Source: an uncultured Akkermansia sp. (lineage in GTDB: Bacteria > Verrucomicrobiota > Verrucomicrobiia > Verrucomicrobiales > Akkermansiaceae). From it: a DNA stretch of 64,000 bases. Position 1 is the stretch's first letter, and each line of letters opens with the position of its first letter. The translations under genes and the position numbers were made by a program. This document shows positions 25,972 to 34,282 of the stretch, piece by piece. The DNA lies in NCBI GenBank assembly GCA_905200945.1, contig CAJKMG010000001.1:248001-312000 (forward strand), given 5' to 3'. The notes beneath the pieces were generated by a model. It saw only the letters and a program-made list of their open reading frames with translations. It did not search any database and was not told where the DNA came from.

Positions 25972-26910
25972 TTATGGGGCTTTTCCGGGAGGCAGGCTAT
26001 CCGGAACGGGAAGTTCCTTTTCCTCATTTTTGGAAGCATGGCCGTGGGCGTCATCGTCCCCCACCTGAAGTTTCAGGAAAATTGCCGTCAGGAGCAGGAA
26101 AACCAGGGCCTGAATAAACCCTACAAGCAGTTCAATCGCCAGAAACGGCAGTACGCACAGGGCACTGAGCACGGGGCCGAACATGTGGGCCATGGTGTCA
26201 ATAATCGTTTCTCCGGCGTAAATATTGCCGTAAAGACGGGCGGCCAGAGCAATGGGGCGAATCGTGATGCTCAGAACGTCCACCAGCCCCACAAAGATAA
26301 AGATGAATACCAGCACAACCCCCATGAACCCCGGCAGTCTTCCCTTGGGTCCGAACAGGTGAATAAAGAAGCCTTTCAGCCCCTGCTCCCGGATAGACCA
26401 GTAAAGCCACATCAACGCATAAAAAATACCCAGGAACATCGTCACGTTCATGTCCGCATTCGCGCCGCGGAACAGCGGCACCCCGTGATAAGTGATGGTT
26501 CCCACCCCGGGAAGAAGCCCCATGTAATTGCTGACCAGAATAATGGTGAAAATAGTCCCGAAGTACCAGAAGTACTTGCGCGTCAGGCGCGGCCCCAGAA
26601 GGGACTTCACAAAGTTGTACAGAGTCTCAAAAAAGTATTCCACCGCATTCTGTAACCGGGAAGGCAGGATGCGCATGGCGCGGGTGGCGGACCATACGAC
26701 CACCCCTATCAGAAGGACCGCCAGAAAGAGCATCAGCATCGAGTTGGATACCGGAAGCTCAATACCTCCGGGAAGGGGGATGGAAAACAAATGGGGAGCG
26801 GCCTGTTCCAATCCGTGTTCCGCTCCTTCCTCCGCCGCACAGGCGCTGCCGCCCATAACGCCGGACACGGTCAATACCGCCAACCACAGGAACTGGAAAA
26901 ATCTGCTCAT
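25972..26910 (-). CDS. atpB: F1Fo ATP synthase a subunit with signal-like N-terminus
   Basis: A 312-residue a subunit. The key arginine is in LAARLYGNIYAGE (pattern R..GN..AGE), followed by the last helix QALVFLLLTAIFLKL. The N-terminus is unusual: MSRFFQFLWLAVLTVSG...ACAAEEG looks like a cleavable signal peptide, followed by about 25 polar residues before the first Fo helix. Such extended a subunits occur in several Gram-negative lineages. Start ATG 26910 is chosen because it gives this clean hydrophobic start. First gene of the operon, with a promoter at 27044-27071. Confidence 0.92.
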   Translation of the reverse strand: MSRFFQFLWLAVLTVSGVMGGSACAAEEGAEHGLEQAAPHLFSIPLPGGIELPVSNSMLMLFLAVLLIGVVVWSATRAMRILPSRLQNAVEYFFETLYNFVKSLLGPRLTRKYFWYFGTIFTIILVSNYMGLLPGVGTITYHGVPLFRGANADMNVTMFLGIFYALMWLYWSIREQGLKGFFIHLFGPKGRLPGFMGVVLVFIFIFVGLVDVLSITIRPIALAARLYGNIYAGETIIDTMAHMFGPVLSALCVLPFLAIELLVGFIQALVFLLLTAIFLKLQVGDDDAHGHASKNEEKELPVPDSLPPGKAP

Positions 26911-26956
26911 TGTCTGTCTTTCACCATTACTCGTGCCAACTCCTGTAAATACTGGA

Positions 26957-26976
26957 AAAGGGAATCCATTCCCTTT
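26957..26976. promoter_or_regulatory. Hairpin in the atp operon leader
   Basis: Perfect 9-base arms AAAGGGAAT and ATTCCCTTT with a 2-base loop, 47 bases upstream of the atpB start codon, within the expected 5' untranslated region. There is no T-run, so it is not a terminator. It may be a stability or translation element, or a protein-binding palindrome; neither can be decided from sequence alone. Confidence 0.45.
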
Positions 26977-27043
26977 ATTTGACGGTTCTGATTGTGTACT
27001 CTCCTCTTTCTTTTGGCAAGCCCAAAACTTGGCACGCACGTAA

Positions 27044-27071
27044 ATTATATACATTTGTACATAATTTTGAA
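27044..27071 (-). promoter_or_regulatory. Sigma-70-type promoter of the atp operon
   Basis: On the minus strand TTCAAA (27066-27071), a 16-base spacer and a consensus TATAAT (27044-27049). It lies just after the terminator of the preceding gene and about 135 bases ahead of atpB, where the operon promoter is expected. Confidence 0.6.
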
Positions 27072-27121
27072 GGCAGTCTGAATGATCGTTATGGCATGAG
27101 CAAAACCTTTTCTCCATCAAC

Positions 27122-27152
27122 AAAAAAGCTTCCGGGAATTAATCCCGGAAGC
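27122..27152 (-). terminator. Rho-independent terminator of the lipoprotein gene
   Basis: Perfect 10-base arms GCTTCCGGGA (27128-27137) and TCCCGGAAGC (27143-27152), 5-base loop, and six T on the minus strand (27122-27127). It follows the minus-strand lipoprotein gene by 23 bases and insulates the atp promoter. Confidence 0.88.
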
Positions 27153-27175
27153 CTGCGGAAAAACTGAGGGCTCCG

Positions 27176-29377
27176 TTACTTGGCGGCGGAAATAATATGG
27201 ATGTGGTACACGTCCCTGCCGTCCGCAGCCTTGTGCCCCGTGGCATGCACGCCCGTAACATCGGAAGTGATTACATCCAGGGTTTCCACAGCATTCCGAA
27301 GTTCCTTGCTGCTTTCCGCCGCGTTTTTCAGGGCGTCACGGACCGGAACCAGGTTAAGCTGAAATTCAAGAGGGGCTCCCTGTGCCGGAGATTTCACGGA
27401 TTCCCGGAGGACTTCCATGCCGAAGGCCTTCGGCATGCTGATTGCCCAGCGGGTATCGGAAATGCTCACCACCGGGTTCAGATCAGCGCCCAAAGGGCAT
27501 TGGTAATCATAGGTAGTGACATCCCCGTCCACAGAAGACTGGGGTGCGGGCAATTCCGCCATTTTACCCTGGCTGGCCAGAGTGATGACAGTCTTGGCGG
27601 CATCAGCCACTTTCTGCCAGGCTTCACCCAGGGCGGCGCGGTTTTTCACTTCATACGCAGCGGAGAAGCGCGGCGCCGGCACATTATTGAGCATGGGACT
27701 GGGAGCGCCCTGCATGTCCATCATGAATACGCCTGAGCCCGTAAGACCGGAAAGAGCAGTTTTATAAGCCTTCCAGAGCTCTTCAATGGTAGGCCTGGCC
27801 ATCTGGATCATGGGGGCGGCCATGCGCACCTGATCGCTCACATCATGTTTCGGATTGGAGATATAAGCATTGCCGTAGTCCCATACAATCTGGGCAATAT
27901 TGCCGCACAGGGAACAGCCCATATCCATCATCTGCGGATTAACCGTGCAGGAGGAATACAGCACCGTGGAGGCGCCCGGGCGCACGGCACTCATGGCGGA
28001 GGGGGCGTCCAGCTTGTAAAATTCAAGCGGATATGTGCACGCTTCCACATGCACCCCCTGATCCTGCCACGAGAAGTAGGAAACGGCCGTGGCATTCCGG
28101 GCCAGCTTTTCATACATGCCAAGCATGCTGGCCTTGATGGAATCCAGCGCCGTCATGGAAGGAGCCGGATCGGTAATTTTCCAATCGGCGCCTATTGTCT
28201 GCATCACTTCCTTCAATCCGGTAAGCATGCCCTTGTAATAGGCCAAATCCATGTTAAGAACCCCCTTGACGGAAGCTTTGTCCGCGAACAGCAGTCCATA
28301 GGCCGGATACTGGAGCCGGGCATCGGCCATGGAGAAATCAGGACGAGACAGCATGGAGTCCTGGGGTGAAGAGGCGATACGAACCTGTTTTTCAGGATTG
28401 GTAGTTATAAAGCCTACCAGGGTATCATCCACAAAAGAGACGGCCACATACAGCCTGGATTCATCCAGACGAACGAGCGCCGCCTTAAGACGGTCCATAT
28501 TTTCCCGGGAAATCTCCATCCGGCCTTTCGCCTCATCCAGCATTTCTTCCAGCTTCGCACGCACTTTTTTGCAGTCCACTTCCGCCACCTTGCAGGACAG
28601 GCCATTGTAGGTCTTTTCATACAGGGAAACCATTCCATGCAGCTCCATATCCTCCGGAAGATTGGCGTCTTTCAGGGAGGCTTTGGCCTGGGCCAGGGCT
28701 TCCGGCGTCAGTTTGGCGGCAATCATCACGGGCGCAGCAGCAGCCTGGGAAGGGCGTAAATCCATCAGCTCAACCCACTGGACAATCATCTCAGCCCCCT
28801 GGTCGCCCATGACCTCCGCTCCCGCACCTCCGGCATCCCCGTTTCCATCCTTCACCCCCCGGAAAAGTTTGTAAACGGACAAAATTTCCTTCATCTGGTT
28901 CAGGCCCATCCTGGTAAAAGAGGACTGCGCGCTATCCAGCCACGGAGCCCATTCGGGACCCAAGCCGATCATCGCGTCAATGACAGGGCTGCTGAAAGAA
29001 CATTTCCGCTGCACGGGTTCGGGAGCGTCTTCTCCCGGAATAGCTATGGATTCATCGGCATCCTCCCCGGAGGAGCAGGAACTCCAGGTTTTCACCATAT
29101 TCAAATTCTGAACGCTCTTCATGATGCCGGGAATATCGTAAACACCCGCCATCATCCCCATGTCCTTGGGAAAGAGGGAGGCTATTCCGAGCCGTTCGGC
29201 ACGCTTCGCGGCCAGGTCGGGAGCAACGGAAGTCAAAGGATTGAGAGAGGCGGCAGGAGTCAAGCCGGCTGCATCCTGCCCGGCCTTGGCGGAAGATGCT
29301 TTATGATCGTCAGAGCAGGCGGCAAGAGCGCAGGTCAGCACAAAACAGGGTATGGAGTAGAAATAATGCTTTTTCAT
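27176..29377 (-). CDS. Large lipoprotein of unknown function
   Basis: A 733-residue protein with a lipoprotein signal (hydrophobic CFVLTCALAAC; lipobox L-A-A-C, Cys about residue 21), so it is probably anchored in the outer or inner membrane facing the periplasm. The mature protein has no recognised catalytic motif. It contains several cysteines in short clusters (CSSGED, CSLCGN) and long amphipathic helices in the middle. Start ATG 29377 is used because it gives the lipobox 20 residues in. Own promoter (29460-29489) and terminator (27122-27152), so it is a single-gene unit. Confidence 0.75.
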   Translation of the reverse strand: MKKHYFYSIPCFVLTCALAACSDDHKASSAKAGQDAAGLTPAASLNPLTSVAPDLAAKRAERLGIASLFPKDMGMMAGVYDIPGIMKSVQNLNMVKTWSSCSSGEDADESIAIPGEDAPEPVQRKCSFSSPVIDAMIGLGPEWAPWLDSAQSSFTRMGLNQMKEILSVYKLFRGVKDGNGDAGGAGAEVMGDQGAEMIVQWVELMDLRPSQAAAAPVMIAAKLTPEALAQAKASLKDANLPEDMELHGMVSLYEKTYNGLSCKVAEVDCKKVRAKLEEMLDEAKGRMEISRENMDRLKAALVRLDESRLYVAVSFVDDTLVGFITTNPEKQVRIASSPQDSMLSRPDFSMADARLQYPAYGLLFADKASVKGVLNMDLAYYKGMLTGLKEVMQTIGADWKITDPAPSMTALDSIKASMLGMYEKLARNATAVSYFSWQDQGVHVEACTYPLEFYKLDAPSAMSAVRPGASTVLYSSCTVNPQMMDMGCSLCGNIAQIVWDYGNAYISNPKHDVSDQVRMAAPMIQMARPTIEELWKAYKTALSGLTGSGVFMMDMQGAPSPMLNNVPAPRFSAAYEVKNRAALGEAWQKVADAAKTVITLASQGKMAELPAPQSSVDGDVTTYDYQCPLGADLNPVVSISDTRWAISMPKAFGMEVLRESVKSPAQGAPLEFQLNLVPVRDALKNAAESSKELRNAVETLDVITSDVTGVHATGHKAADGRDVYHIHIISAAK

Positions 29378-29459
29378 TATCTTTAAACATGGGGTCATGA
29401 TGTCATCCGACAAGAGCGCTGCTCCTTGCGGCAACGGCCTCCATCGACACATCTTTTTT

Positions 29460-29489
29460 ATTATACAGGGTTTTCCCCGCACGACGCAA
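29460..29489 (-). promoter_or_regulatory. Sigma-70-type promoter of the lipoprotein gene
   Basis: On the minus strand TTGCGT (29484-29489), an 18-base spacer and TATAAT (29460-29465), about 80 bases ahead of the start codon at 29377. The surrounding 29378-29646 gap otherwise shows only a weak hairpin (29586-29592 with 29605-29611) without a T-run. Confidence 0.6.
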
Positions 29490-29646
29490 GCACAATACAA
29501 AATATTAACGCACTCAGGGCGGGCATGATTTTGCTGCGTGGAAAACCTTTTAAACGCCGCCCCCCTCTCCGGATCCTTCCAGTATTTTCCGGGAATAAAC
29601 TGTTCCGGAAACCGCAAAAACGCTCCGGCTTTCTTTAAAAACCGGA

Positions 29647-32115
29647 TTAAAGAGGTTCCGCCATGGGAATGTCATCCTCCGGCAGGGGAGACTGCGGCGC
29701 GGGAGTGTTTACGGAGGAGGAACGGTTGAGATGGCGGGGAATCTGCTGGGGCAGCCCGGGGATGTAATCGGCGTCTCCCCGGCGCGGCGTGAGGGGAGCT
29801 GCAGAAGGCTCCTCCGACAACGGAGGCGCCGACGGTCCGGCATCCCCTGAAGAACCGCCTACCGGGATTGCTTTGATCTCAGCATCGGAAGAGTCATCCA
29901 GGTCGGCAGGGATTTCATCAGCCTTGATAGGCTCCATCCCTTCCGGATCATACAAGCCGGGCGGCAGGTTGTCCGGCACGACGGCAGGCGCGCCGCTCCG
30001 TTCCCGAAGAGCGGCCGCAGCCGTTTCCGGGGTTTCCTCCACCGGTTCCGCCACCGGAATATCGTCCTTAGGAGGGTCAATAATAGCCTTGATGTCTTTT
30101 TTCTCCGTTTCGAAAAATTCCTTTACGATGGGAGCGGCGGCAGCTCCCCCGCCCAGCCGTTCGTGGGCTCGGCCTTCATACAGCACCACATAGGCAAAGC
30201 GCGGATTGTCACAGGGCATGAAACCGGCAAACCACGCCAGACGCTTGTCTTCCCGTTCCGGCCCCCATTGGGCCGTCCCTGATTTGCCGGCGATACTGGA
30301 ATAGGACAGGCGCGCACGCCCCCCCGTACCGGCCTCAACCACTTCCCTCATCCCCTTGCGCACGCTGGACAGAGCCCGCTCATAAGCAGGCAGAGGGCGC
30401 TGAACTTCCTGGGGCTTGGGCGCGTAAACGACATTGGCGTTGCCGTCCTGAATCTGCTTAATGAGCTGAAGCCTGGGCAGATACCCGTTTGCTACGCCGG
30501 ACATCATGTGCGCCACCTGGAGGGGCGTAACCAGCAGCGTCCCCTGGCCGATGGACAAATTGGCGGCGTCCCCGGACATGAAATCGCGCTTGTAATTGCG
30601 AATCATATAATCACTGGTCGGCACCAGTCCGGGGTCGTCCGGAATGGGCAGGCCGGTCCGTTCTCCCAAGCCGAAGGCGCGGGCCGTATCCATCAGGGCT
30701 TCCGCACCCAGCTTCAGGCCCATCTGGTACATGAACGGATTGTTGGACATCGCCAGGGCGCGGACACAGTTGATATCCCCCAGGGGAGTCTTGCTCCAGT
30801 TTTTGAAAACGTGGTTGCCGATCGTCACGGAAGCCGGGCAGTAAACGAGCGTATTTTCCGTGATTTTGTTGTTCCTCAAGGCACTGGCTACCGTCAGGAC
30901 TTTAAATGTGGAAGCGGGAGGATAACGGCCCTGGAAAGCACGGGCGCCCAGAGGACCGGCAGGATCGTTGCGCAGGGCGTCGTAATCCTTCTGGGATATG
31001 TTTGGAATGAACATGTTCGGGTCATAGGACGGCGTGGACGCCATCACCAGAACTTCACCCGTCACGCAATCCAGCACCACCATGGCGCCGCGCCTCTTGC
31101 CGCGGGAAAGGATGCGTTCCGCATCCTTCTGCCATTTCAGGTTGAGGGTGGTGACGACAGCTCCGCCGGGCTTGGGGCGTATTTGCAGTTCATCCAGAAT
31201 TTTATTGCCGTCTTCATCAAACATCAAACGCCATACGCCGGGCGTTCCGGTCAGATTTTTATTGAATTCCTTTTCCAGCCCCGCACGGCCTTCCACCTGC
31301 TCCCACAGCGGGTCCATGTGGTTGATGGGGCCGGTTGGCAGTTTTCCCTTGGATCCCACATAGCCGATGATATGGCCGGCGATTTCCTTCTCCGGATAGG
31401 AACGGATGTAAATGGGCAACAGCTGAAGGCCGCGCACGCTTTTCACTTTATCCTTCAGCTTTTCCGCTTCCTCCGCACGAATGACGTTCGTGAGCGGAAG
31501 AGGCAGCCAGCGGCGGTGCTCATAATGTTTCCAGAGCTGTTCGTCGGAAAAAGACCACGCCTTTCCGGCAATTTTTTTGGCCTGTTCCAAGCAGTTGCGC
31601 CCGAATTCCACTACGCGGGAACGGTCGGGGTTTTCAAAAATTTCAAACCGCAAAGCCAGCTGATAGGCTACGGACGTCACGGCCAGCGGTTCCCCGTTGC
31701 GGTCCAGGATGGGGCCGCGCGGCGCGGGAATCAGCAAAGCCATGGTCCTGGCGGAAGGGCGCGTGCTGGTGTGCGCTTCCCGCGCGGCGTCCAGCCGTCC
31801 CCCGCCGAGGGAAGGAATCAGGGACAGGGAATCCAAGCCATTCTGTTCCTTTTCCGTTTCCCCGGGCATCTCCGGAGCGGCGGCCACGCCTTCCCGTTCT
31901 CCGGAGGCCGTATCGGAATCCTTTTTTCTGTCCCCCAGGTCAACCGTTTCCACGGCGTCATCCTCTCCGCGCTGCTCCACCACAGCCTGGCCCGCGGCCG
32001 CCCTCCCCCGGGAAGACGAATGACGCGTGGCGGCATGGCCCCAGGCCGTATCCGCCGTCCACGCGGCCAAACCGGCCAACAATACCAGGGAACGTATCAG
32101 AACCTTTATTTTCAT
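29647..32115 (-). CDS. mrdA: Penicillin-binding protein 2 (MrdA type) with long low-complexity tails
   Basis: An 822-residue class B PBP, a DD-transpeptidase cross-linking peptidoglycan in the periplasm, likely during elongation. N-terminal membrane anchor (LIRSLVLLAGLAAWTADT), then the PBP2 start motif PAPRGPILDRNGEPLA, the dimerisation domain and the transpeptidase. Active site: Ser402 in PPASTFK (SxxK), SNN about residue 457, and KSGTAQWG about 611. Two unusual parts: about 100 residues of Ala/Glu/Ser-rich sequence between the anchor and the catalytic block, and a Pro/Asp/Glu-rich tail of about 160 residues. Common PBP2 is about 630 residues. Next to an L,D-transpeptidase gene on the same strand. 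Confidence 0.9.
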   Translation of the reverse strand: MKIKVLIRSLVLLAGLAAWTADTAWGHAATRHSSSRGRAAAGQAVVEQRGEDDAVETVDLGDRKKDSDTASGEREGVAAAPEMPGETEKEQNGLDSLSLIPSLGGGRLDAAREAHTSTRPSARTMALLIPAPRGPILDRNGEPLAVTSVAYQLALRFEIFENPDRSRVVEFGRNCLEQAKKIAGKAWSFSDEQLWKHYEHRRWLPLPLTNVIRAEEAEKLKDKVKSVRGLQLLPIYIRSYPEKEIAGHIIGYVGSKGKLPTGPINHMDPLWEQVEGRAGLEKEFNKNLTGTPGVWRLMFDEDGNKILDELQIRPKPGGAVVTTLNLKWQKDAERILSRGKRRGAMVVLDCVTGEVLVMASTPSYDPNMFIPNISQKDYDALRNDPAGPLGARAFQGRYPPASTFKVLTVASALRNNKITENTLVYCPASVTIGNHVFKNWSKTPLGDINCVRALAMSNNPFMYQMGLKLGAEALMDTARAFGLGERTGLPIPDDPGLVPTSDYMIRNYKRDFMSGDAANLSIGQGTLLVTPLQVAHMMSGVANGYLPRLQLIKQIQDGNANVVYAPKPQEVQRPLPAYERALSSVRKGMREVVEAGTGGRARLSYSSIAGKSGTAQWGPEREDKRLAWFAGFMPCDNPRFAYVVLYEGRAHERLGGGAAAAPIVKEFFETEKKDIKAIIDPPKDDIPVAEPVEETPETAAAALRERSGAPAVVPDNLPPGLYDPEGMEPIKADEIPADLDDSSDAEIKAIPVGGSSGDAGPSAPPLSEEPSAAPLTPRRGDADYIPGLPQQIPRHLNRSSSVNTPAPQSPLPEDDIPMAEPL

Positions 32116-32174
32116 CAGTTTGCAGGAGTGTGGCAAATATACCGCAAGGAATCAACGATTATTCGCGCTCACGC

Positions 32175-32804
32175 TTATTCCTGAACGATGACGGCTGTTC
32201 CCAGGCCGCATTTGTCAAACAGGATGCGGCATGCCTCTACCGGAACCCGAATGCACCCATGGGAGTTGGCATCCCGGTACACGGTGCCCACATGCAGCCC
32301 TATCCCGCCATGAATGCGCATCCACAGCGGCATTTTGGCGCCGATGAATTTACCGCCGGGCGGCACGCGGGAAGAAGAGGTAGCGTCCGAATTCACGCAC
32401 AGGCCGCTTGCGTCAAACACGCTGCCGTAAGACCGGGAACGGTAATCCGCATCTTTTTGGATGATGGAAAACTTGCCGCGCGGCGTTTCATGGGCGGATT
32501 TGCCCGTGCAAACGGGAAAGTTCATGGCCGGCTTGCCGTCAACCCACAACACGCCCCGCTGATCCTTCAGATGAATGACGATTCTGCTGTTCCGCGTCCG
32601 CGCCTGCTGGATACGTTCGTCATGATACCAGATATCGCGCGTGAAGCGGTACTGGGGGTCCGCGACAAAAGCTTCATAGGAAGACGCATACCTGCCATCC
32701 TTCATCAACGGCTTTCCGTGAGGCGTCCTGGGGGTAGAGGAGCAAGCGGACAAAAACAGAGAGACACACAGAAAAAAAAGAAAAGCGGGAAGGGTGTGCG
32801 GCAT
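32175..32804 (-). CDS. YkuD-type L,D-transpeptidase lipoprotein
   Basis: A 209-residue protein with a lipoprotein signal (FFLCVSLFLSAC, lipobox L-S-A-C) and a YkuD domain. Catalytic motif RIHGGIGLHVGT...SHGCIRV, with the nucleophilic cysteine in SHGC. L,D-transpeptidases make 3-3 peptidoglycan cross-links or attach lipoproteins to peptidoglycan. Start at ATG 32804, 12 residues inside a longer TTG-initiated reading, because it puts the hydrophobic segment at the N-terminus. It is 59 bases upstream of the PBP2 gene, so the two cell-wall enzymes may share a transcript. Confidence 0.9.
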   Translation of the reverse strand: MPHTLPAFLFFLCVSLFLSACSSTPRTPHGKPLMKDGRYASSYEAFVADPQYRFTRDIWYHDERIQQARTRNSRIVIHLKDQRGVLWVDGKPAMNFPVCTGKSAHETPRGKFSIIQKDADYRSRSYGSVFDASGLCVNSDATSSSRVPPGGKFIGAKMPLWMRIHGGIGLHVGTVYRDANSHGCIRVPVEACRILFDKCGLGTAVIVQE

Positions 32805-32917
32805 GCGGCCTGCTTTACCTTCTTCCCCCGTGGAAATCAAGCACGATTCCCCTCCGTTCCTTCATGTTTGGAGGAATCCTGATAGAAACTCCTTTTTTTT
32901 CCGTATGATGCTTTTAA

Positions 32918-34030
32918 ATGGCCTATTCCTCTTCCCCCCCTCTCGTTTCTCCCCGCCTGCACTCCCTGGACGCCCTGCGCGGGCTGGACATGCTCATTAT
33001 TCTGGGGCTGGACGCCCTGATTCTGCTTCTGGCCTCCGGAAATCCGGAAAACGGCTTCCTGCAAGAAGCCGCGCGCCAGATGACCCATGCCCGTTGGGAA
33101 GGATTACACCTGTACGATCTGGTATTTCCCGTCTTTGTATTCATATCGGGCGCCTCCATGTCCTTCTCCCTGGCGAAATACACCGACACCTCCATCGCCC
33201 CCGGACTCTTCCATCTCTGGAAACGGGCTTTCGGCCTGGCTTTTCTGGGCCTTCTGGTCAACGGGACGCTTACCTGGACGGAAAGCATGCGCTATGCCTC
33301 TGTTCTGGGACTGATCGGTTTTTCCTGCGCCATTGCAGGAACCTGCATCCTGCTGTGCCGCCGGACGGGGACGGTTGCCTCTGCGGCGGGGTTCATCCTG
33401 GCTCTCATTACCCTGCTCCAGTTCACCTGCGGCAACTTCACGCCGGACGGCTCCGTCAACTCATGGGTGGACAGGCACTGGCTCCCCGGTCGTCTGCATG
33501 GGGGAGTTTTCGACCCGGAAGGCCCGCTCTGCGTCGTTTCCGCCTCCGTCCTGTGTCTGGGAGGATGGATGGCGGGAAAGTTTTTGAAAGAAAGCCGGCT
33601 CCCCCCCGCGCGCCTCTGCGCAGCAATGGCAGGGGCAGGCCTTCTCCTTTTCTGCGCCGCCAGGATGCTGGACGGCCCCTACCCCATCATTAAAAGCATG
33701 TGGACGGGAACTTTCGTCCTGGCCGCCGCCGGCATTTCCCTGACGTTCCTTTCCCTGTTCCATCTGGCCGTTGATGTGTGGAACGAAGGGAAATGGGCCC
33801 AATGGGCATTTCCCCTCCGCGTTGTCGGCATGAACGCCCTGGCCGCCTACCTCATCCACTCCCTGCTCAACGTGCATGAACTTAACCGGCGCATCTTCAG
33901 CGGCATGGCGGACTTCTTCCCTCCGTTCCAGCCCGTCTTCCTTGCCGTGTCCTTTCTGCTGCTGCAATGGCTGGCCTTGCTCTTCCTTGACAGGCGGCGA
34001 CTGCCTTTCATCAAAAAAACGGTCAAATGA
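32918..34030 (+). CDS. Transmembrane acyltransferase, HGSNAT/NagX-like (DUF5009 type)
   Basis: A 370-residue protein with about ten membrane helices. It has the same landmarks as the protein at 17783-18904: RLHSLDALRGLDMLII near the N-terminus, WEGLHLYDLVFPVFVFISGASM, and PIIKSMWTGTFVLAAAG with MNALAAYL. Expected to transfer acetyl groups to amino sugars across the inner membrane. Divergent from the L,D-transpeptidase gene, 113 bases away. The 252-base gap to the next gene is AT-rich towards its 3' end but shows no clear promoter. Confidence 0.8.
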   Translation: MAYSSSPPLVSPRLHSLDALRGLDMLIILGLDALILLLASGNPENGFLQEAARQMTHARWEGLHLYDLVFPVFVFISGASMSFSLAKYTDTSIAPGLFHLWKRAFGLAFLGLLVNGTLTWTESMRYASVLGLIGFSCAIAGTCILLCRRTGTVASAAGFILALITLLQFTCGNFTPDGSVNSWVDRHWLPGRLHGGVFDPEGPLCVVSASVLCLGGWMAGKFLKESRLPPARLCAAMAGAGLLLFCAARMLDGPYPIIKSMWTGTFVLAAAGISLTFLSLFHLAVDVWNEGKWAQWAFPLRVVGMNALAAYLIHSLLNVHELNRRIFSGMADFFPPFQPVFLAVSFLLLQWLALLFLDRRRLPFIKKTVK

Positions 34031-34282
34031 CCAGGCTGCGGGCCACGATCATGGTTGCGGGGGGCTCTCCGGAAAAACGGATCTCCCCCCCCTGTGAAAC
34101 GGACGGCCTTACGTTATCTCTTTTCCCCAAAGCCCTAAAAGGAAAAATAAAGCGGAAACATCATTTTTTGCTCGTCTCAGGGAAAAGCTCTGCCATCCTT
34201 TCCGGAAAGAGGCAAAGCATGTTCTTTCCATGATGTTCTTCCGGTTCCCCTGCCCCATTTACTATAACCCCATGATCATTCC

